Origin: Brachypodius melanocephalos
Taxonomy: Eukaryota; Chordata; Aves; Passeriformes; Pycnonotidae
Direction of reading: 5' to 3'
Assembly (NCBI GenBank): GCA_013398615.1
Contig: VZSR01000514.1
Location: forward strand, 2,661,790 to 2,725,789
DNA: 64,000 nucleotides
The position numbers and the translations under genes are program-made. The first letter of the stretch is position 1. Each line of letters opens with the position of its first letter. Of this stretch, positions 61,364 to 64,000 are shown piece after piece. Below the pieces are notes generated by a model. The model saw nothing but the letters and a program-made list of their open reading frames with translations. It was not told where the DNA came from and did no database searches.

Positions 61364-62967
61364 CTAGGCTTCAGCATGGAAATAAACAAGTTCAATCAAC
61401 AATTGAGAAATATCTGTACCAGCTGTAACATACATTTTGAGATAAGAAAAATCATTACTTCATAGAGTCTGACATCATATTTAACATCAGCATTATTTTA
61501 TTCAGTCATCTCTTCACCGAAGCCAGTAATTTGACAAAGAACATTCTCCAAAAAAGCATATGTCTGGAGATAGTGGTGGCAAAATCACTCTCCCTCTAGA
61601 AGCTTGTTTAAATTATGAAATATATTTTTAATTTAAAACCATATATTTTAAAATTTGCATTTATCTGGATTTATTCTCCAGCACTTGCATCTGTTACAAT
61701 TTTATCTCTAACTTGGAAATCCCTCCAGTATCTTCCCTATTCTCACAAAGATATTGACCCACCATAACAAGGGCATTTCCCAAACTTTTAATGATAGAAT
61801 TATGATAAAATTCAACACACTGAGCCCCTAGAGAGTTCTTTAAATGTCAGAAGGGCACTGGAAGCCCCAATTTAAATGGTTACTTATTATGACCTCACCA
61901 CAACAAATGCCTTTCAGGCTGCTTTTTAAAATATTCTTCCACTTTATAGCCAAAATGTGAACATGTGGTTCTTGCATACCTGGCAGTACTAAAACACATT
62001 CTGTTTGAATATCTTATCTTATTGTATAATCCAAATTGTTCTGTAAAACAGCTCTGTCAATCTTTGTGTCATCTGCAAATAAGTGCTAGAAATATCCCTG
62101 ACCTGGACTTCCCATGTGCCTTGAATTTCATTTCACTAAAATAACTCTCATAAATCTGTCCTCCATAAAACACAAAGAACAGAACTTCTCCAGCAAATAT
62201 TATTAAAGACAGAGAGTGGCCTGTTCAGACACAACAGTAACAGGGGTCATAAAAACACCATGACAGAAAGAACCAGATTAAAGAGAATTCAGAGAGGGGA
62301 AGAGGGGGACAAAACACAAGAAAACCTTGGGAGAACATTTAAAAGAGAGGATTCAAAGCACCATGCACATGTGCAGAAGTGGTGAGGATCACTAGACAAT
62401 ATGATGGATGAAAAAAAAGAAGGCTCTGTAATTCTGTAAAACACCTGCTGTCTCACTAAAGGTTCTATAAAAAGAGGAAATATGGATGGACTTGTGATGA
62501 AAACATAGGACAGAGATTCATAAGTACTTAGATTTCATTAGCAAAATATACCAAGCCCTTGTTGTATGGTTCTGAATAAGTAACTTACATTCTATTTATG
62601 CTTGCAAAGCATTTTTAGTTTCTCAGGGGGAAAATGTTACAGAAGAAAGTATATTAATATTTACTTTATAAATCAAATATGGCTGACAGTAACAAATTTA
62701 TAGTAAATAGGGCTTTACATCACCCAGAGAATCATCTAATATAGGCATTTTCACTGATTTTATAAGGCTTGAGCATCACAAATCTTTGGGAAGGTTGTAT
62801 CTGAACTTCTGCAAAACAGAAGCTTTCTGGGTAAACACAATTTCTGCAATATTCCTTTGCACCTGCTGCCATGACTGTCTTTACACGTAAAAATATGCTA
62901 ATCCTAAAATTAGATTATGTAAATCCCAAATTGCTTCTTGGACTGTGCATTGGTATGGTGGCACATC
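61364..62967 (-). other. Presumed CFAP43 intron upstream of window exon 1
   Basis: No exon, RNA gene or recognised repeat was found. The next 5' CFAP43 exon should lie beyond 64,000. Confidence 0.6.
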
Positions 62968-63026
62968 ATAATAACAACAACAACAACAATAATAATAATA
63001 ATAATAATAACAACAACAACAATAAT
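62968..63026. repeat. (AAT/AAC)n microsatellite
   Basis: About 19 triplets with the block order AAT, AAC, AAT, AAC, AAT. It yields an artefactual poly-Asn frame that runs into the adjacent CR1. Confidence 0.95.
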
Positions 63027-63149
63027 GCTGTCTTTTTTGAACTTCTCTCCCTTTTGAGTAGCACCTCATCAGGGAAAAAAAAAATCCATGATGGATCCTT
63101 GCCACAAAAAGCTTTACAAAAAGACAATGGAATAAAATTGGTACTAGAG

Positions 63150-63715
63150 ACAAAATCGATTCAAGTGGGCTTGATTGTCCCACTCTGCTCTGCATGGGTG
63201 CTGCCTCACCTTGAATATTGCAAGCAGTTTTGGTCACTGCAATATAAGAAAGATAATAAACTCTTAGAGAGTATCCAAAGGAGGGCTGGGAATAGAGTTA
63301 AGGGTCTAGAGGGGGAGCTGTATAACGAGCAGCTGAAGTCACTTGGTCTATTCAGCCTGGAGAAGACGAGATTGAGGGGAGACCTCACTGCAGTTACACC
63401 TTCCTCGTGAGGGGAAGGGCAGACACTGATCTCCTGTCTGTGGTGACAGTGACAGGACCCATGGGAATGGCTTGTATCAGGGGAGGTTTACGTTCGACAT
63501 TAGGAAAAGATTCTTCACCAGAGGCTGGCTGGGCATTGGATGAGGCTCCCCAGGGCAGTGGTCACAGCACCAGCCTGAAAGAGTTCAAGAAGTGTTTGGA
63601 CAGTGCTCTCAGGCCCATGGTGTGACTCTTAGGAGAGTCCTGTGCAGGACCAGGAGCTGGACTCGATGATCCTTGTGGGGCCCTTTCAACCCAGCATGTT
63701 TTGTGATTCTGTGGA
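63150..63715 (+). mobile_element. CR1 LINE 3' end with reverse-transcriptase remnant
   Basis: The plus strand encodes LPHLEYCKQFWSLQYKKDNK, LLESIQRRAGNRVKGLEGEL and LGLFSLEKTRLRGDLTAV, the C-terminal part of CR1 ORF2. The frame is then interrupted. The usual 3' region follows (CATTAGGAAAAGATTCTTCA, ACTCGATGATCCTTGTGGGG, terminal TTGTGATTCTGTGG). It is 5'-truncated and inactive. Confidence 0.93.
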
Positions 63716-63833
63716 AAAGCACATTTAGAAAACTCCGATCTAGAAAAATCTCACGCAAGAAAGAAAAGGATGGAAAGCTGTAGGATATTTCAATTCCTTT
63801 CCCTCTGCTGCCCCGCTGTGGTTACATTGGGCA

Positions 63834-64000
63834 CACAGCCAGCCTCCGTCCGTGGATCTGGAGGATGGAACACCGACACTCCTCTCGGGTACACAGCCAG
63901 CCTTCCGTCCTGGATCTGGAGGATGGAACACCGACACTCCTCTGGGGTACACAGCCAGCCTCCGTATGCGGATCTGGAGGATGGAACACCGACACTCCTC
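63834..64000. repeat. 58-bp minisatellite, truncated by window end
   Basis: CACAGCCAGCC recurs at 63834, 63892 and 63950, and GGATCTGGAGGATGGAACAC with CGACACTCCTC recurs in each unit. The period is exactly 58 bases, with 2.9 copies visible and about 5% variation between units. The array probably continues beyond 64,000. Confidence 0.95.

Noticed and set aside
62871..63410. 179-codon frame with poly-Asn
   Set aside because: It is an accidental fusion of an AAT/AAC microsatellite with the reverse-transcriptase remnant of a CR1.
1..64000. tRNA, rRNA, microRNA and CRISPR candidates
   Set aside because: No cloverleaf with A and B boxes, no rRNA core, no long imperfect hairpin and no regularly spaced direct repeats were seen on either strand.

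Overview
This window is vertebrate nuclear DNA, most likely from a bird. The evidence is interrupted genes with GT-AG introns, AT-rich introns, several CR1-type LINE 3' ends and no SINEs, a solo ERVL-like LTR of a type common in neoavian genomes, and the gene order COL17A1 - SFR1 - CFAP43. That order matches human 10q25.1 from memory. The species cannot be fixed from sequence alone.

Layout, left to right. Positions 385-450 (minus strand) hold the first coding exon of COL17A1, and the rest of that gene runs off the left edge. About 25 kb of mostly non-coding sequence follows, which must include the untranslated first exon, intron and promoter of COL17A1. It contains one CR1 fragment near 13.6 kb and another at 25.2-25.4 kb. 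A CpG island at about 25.5-26.0 kb opens with a GGG-rich hexanucleotide array and is the likely promoter of SFR1 (plus strand). The three SFR1 coding exons lie at 27,609-29,520 and encode a complete 224-residue protein.

From 31,430 to 61,363 the minus strand carries 34 consecutive coding exons of CFAP43 (WDR96). They read in frame for about 1,416 residues to the stop codon. Exons 1-12 (window numbering) encode WD-repeat beta-propeller sequence and exons 13-34 encode a charged, coiled-coil-rich C-terminal half. The 5' end, roughly 250 residues judging from the human protein, lies beyond 64,000. SFR1 and CFAP43 converge tail to tail about 1.9 kb apart. CFAP43 introns contain a solo LTR, CR1 fragments, simple repeats and one assembly gap (47,923-48,108). 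The right edge, presumably still CFAP43 intron, holds a microsatellite, a CR1 3' end with remains of its reverse transcriptase reading frame, and a 58-bp minisatellite cut by the window end.

The three genes have unrelated jobs: hemidesmosome adhesion (COL17A1), homologous recombination (SFR1) and ciliary/flagellar axoneme (CFAP43). I found no operon-like or defence system. The observations most worth checking are the G-tract array at the SFR1 promoter, a five-codon upstream ORF overlapping the COL17A1 start codon, and an unassigned exon-like block at 23.7-23.9 kb.
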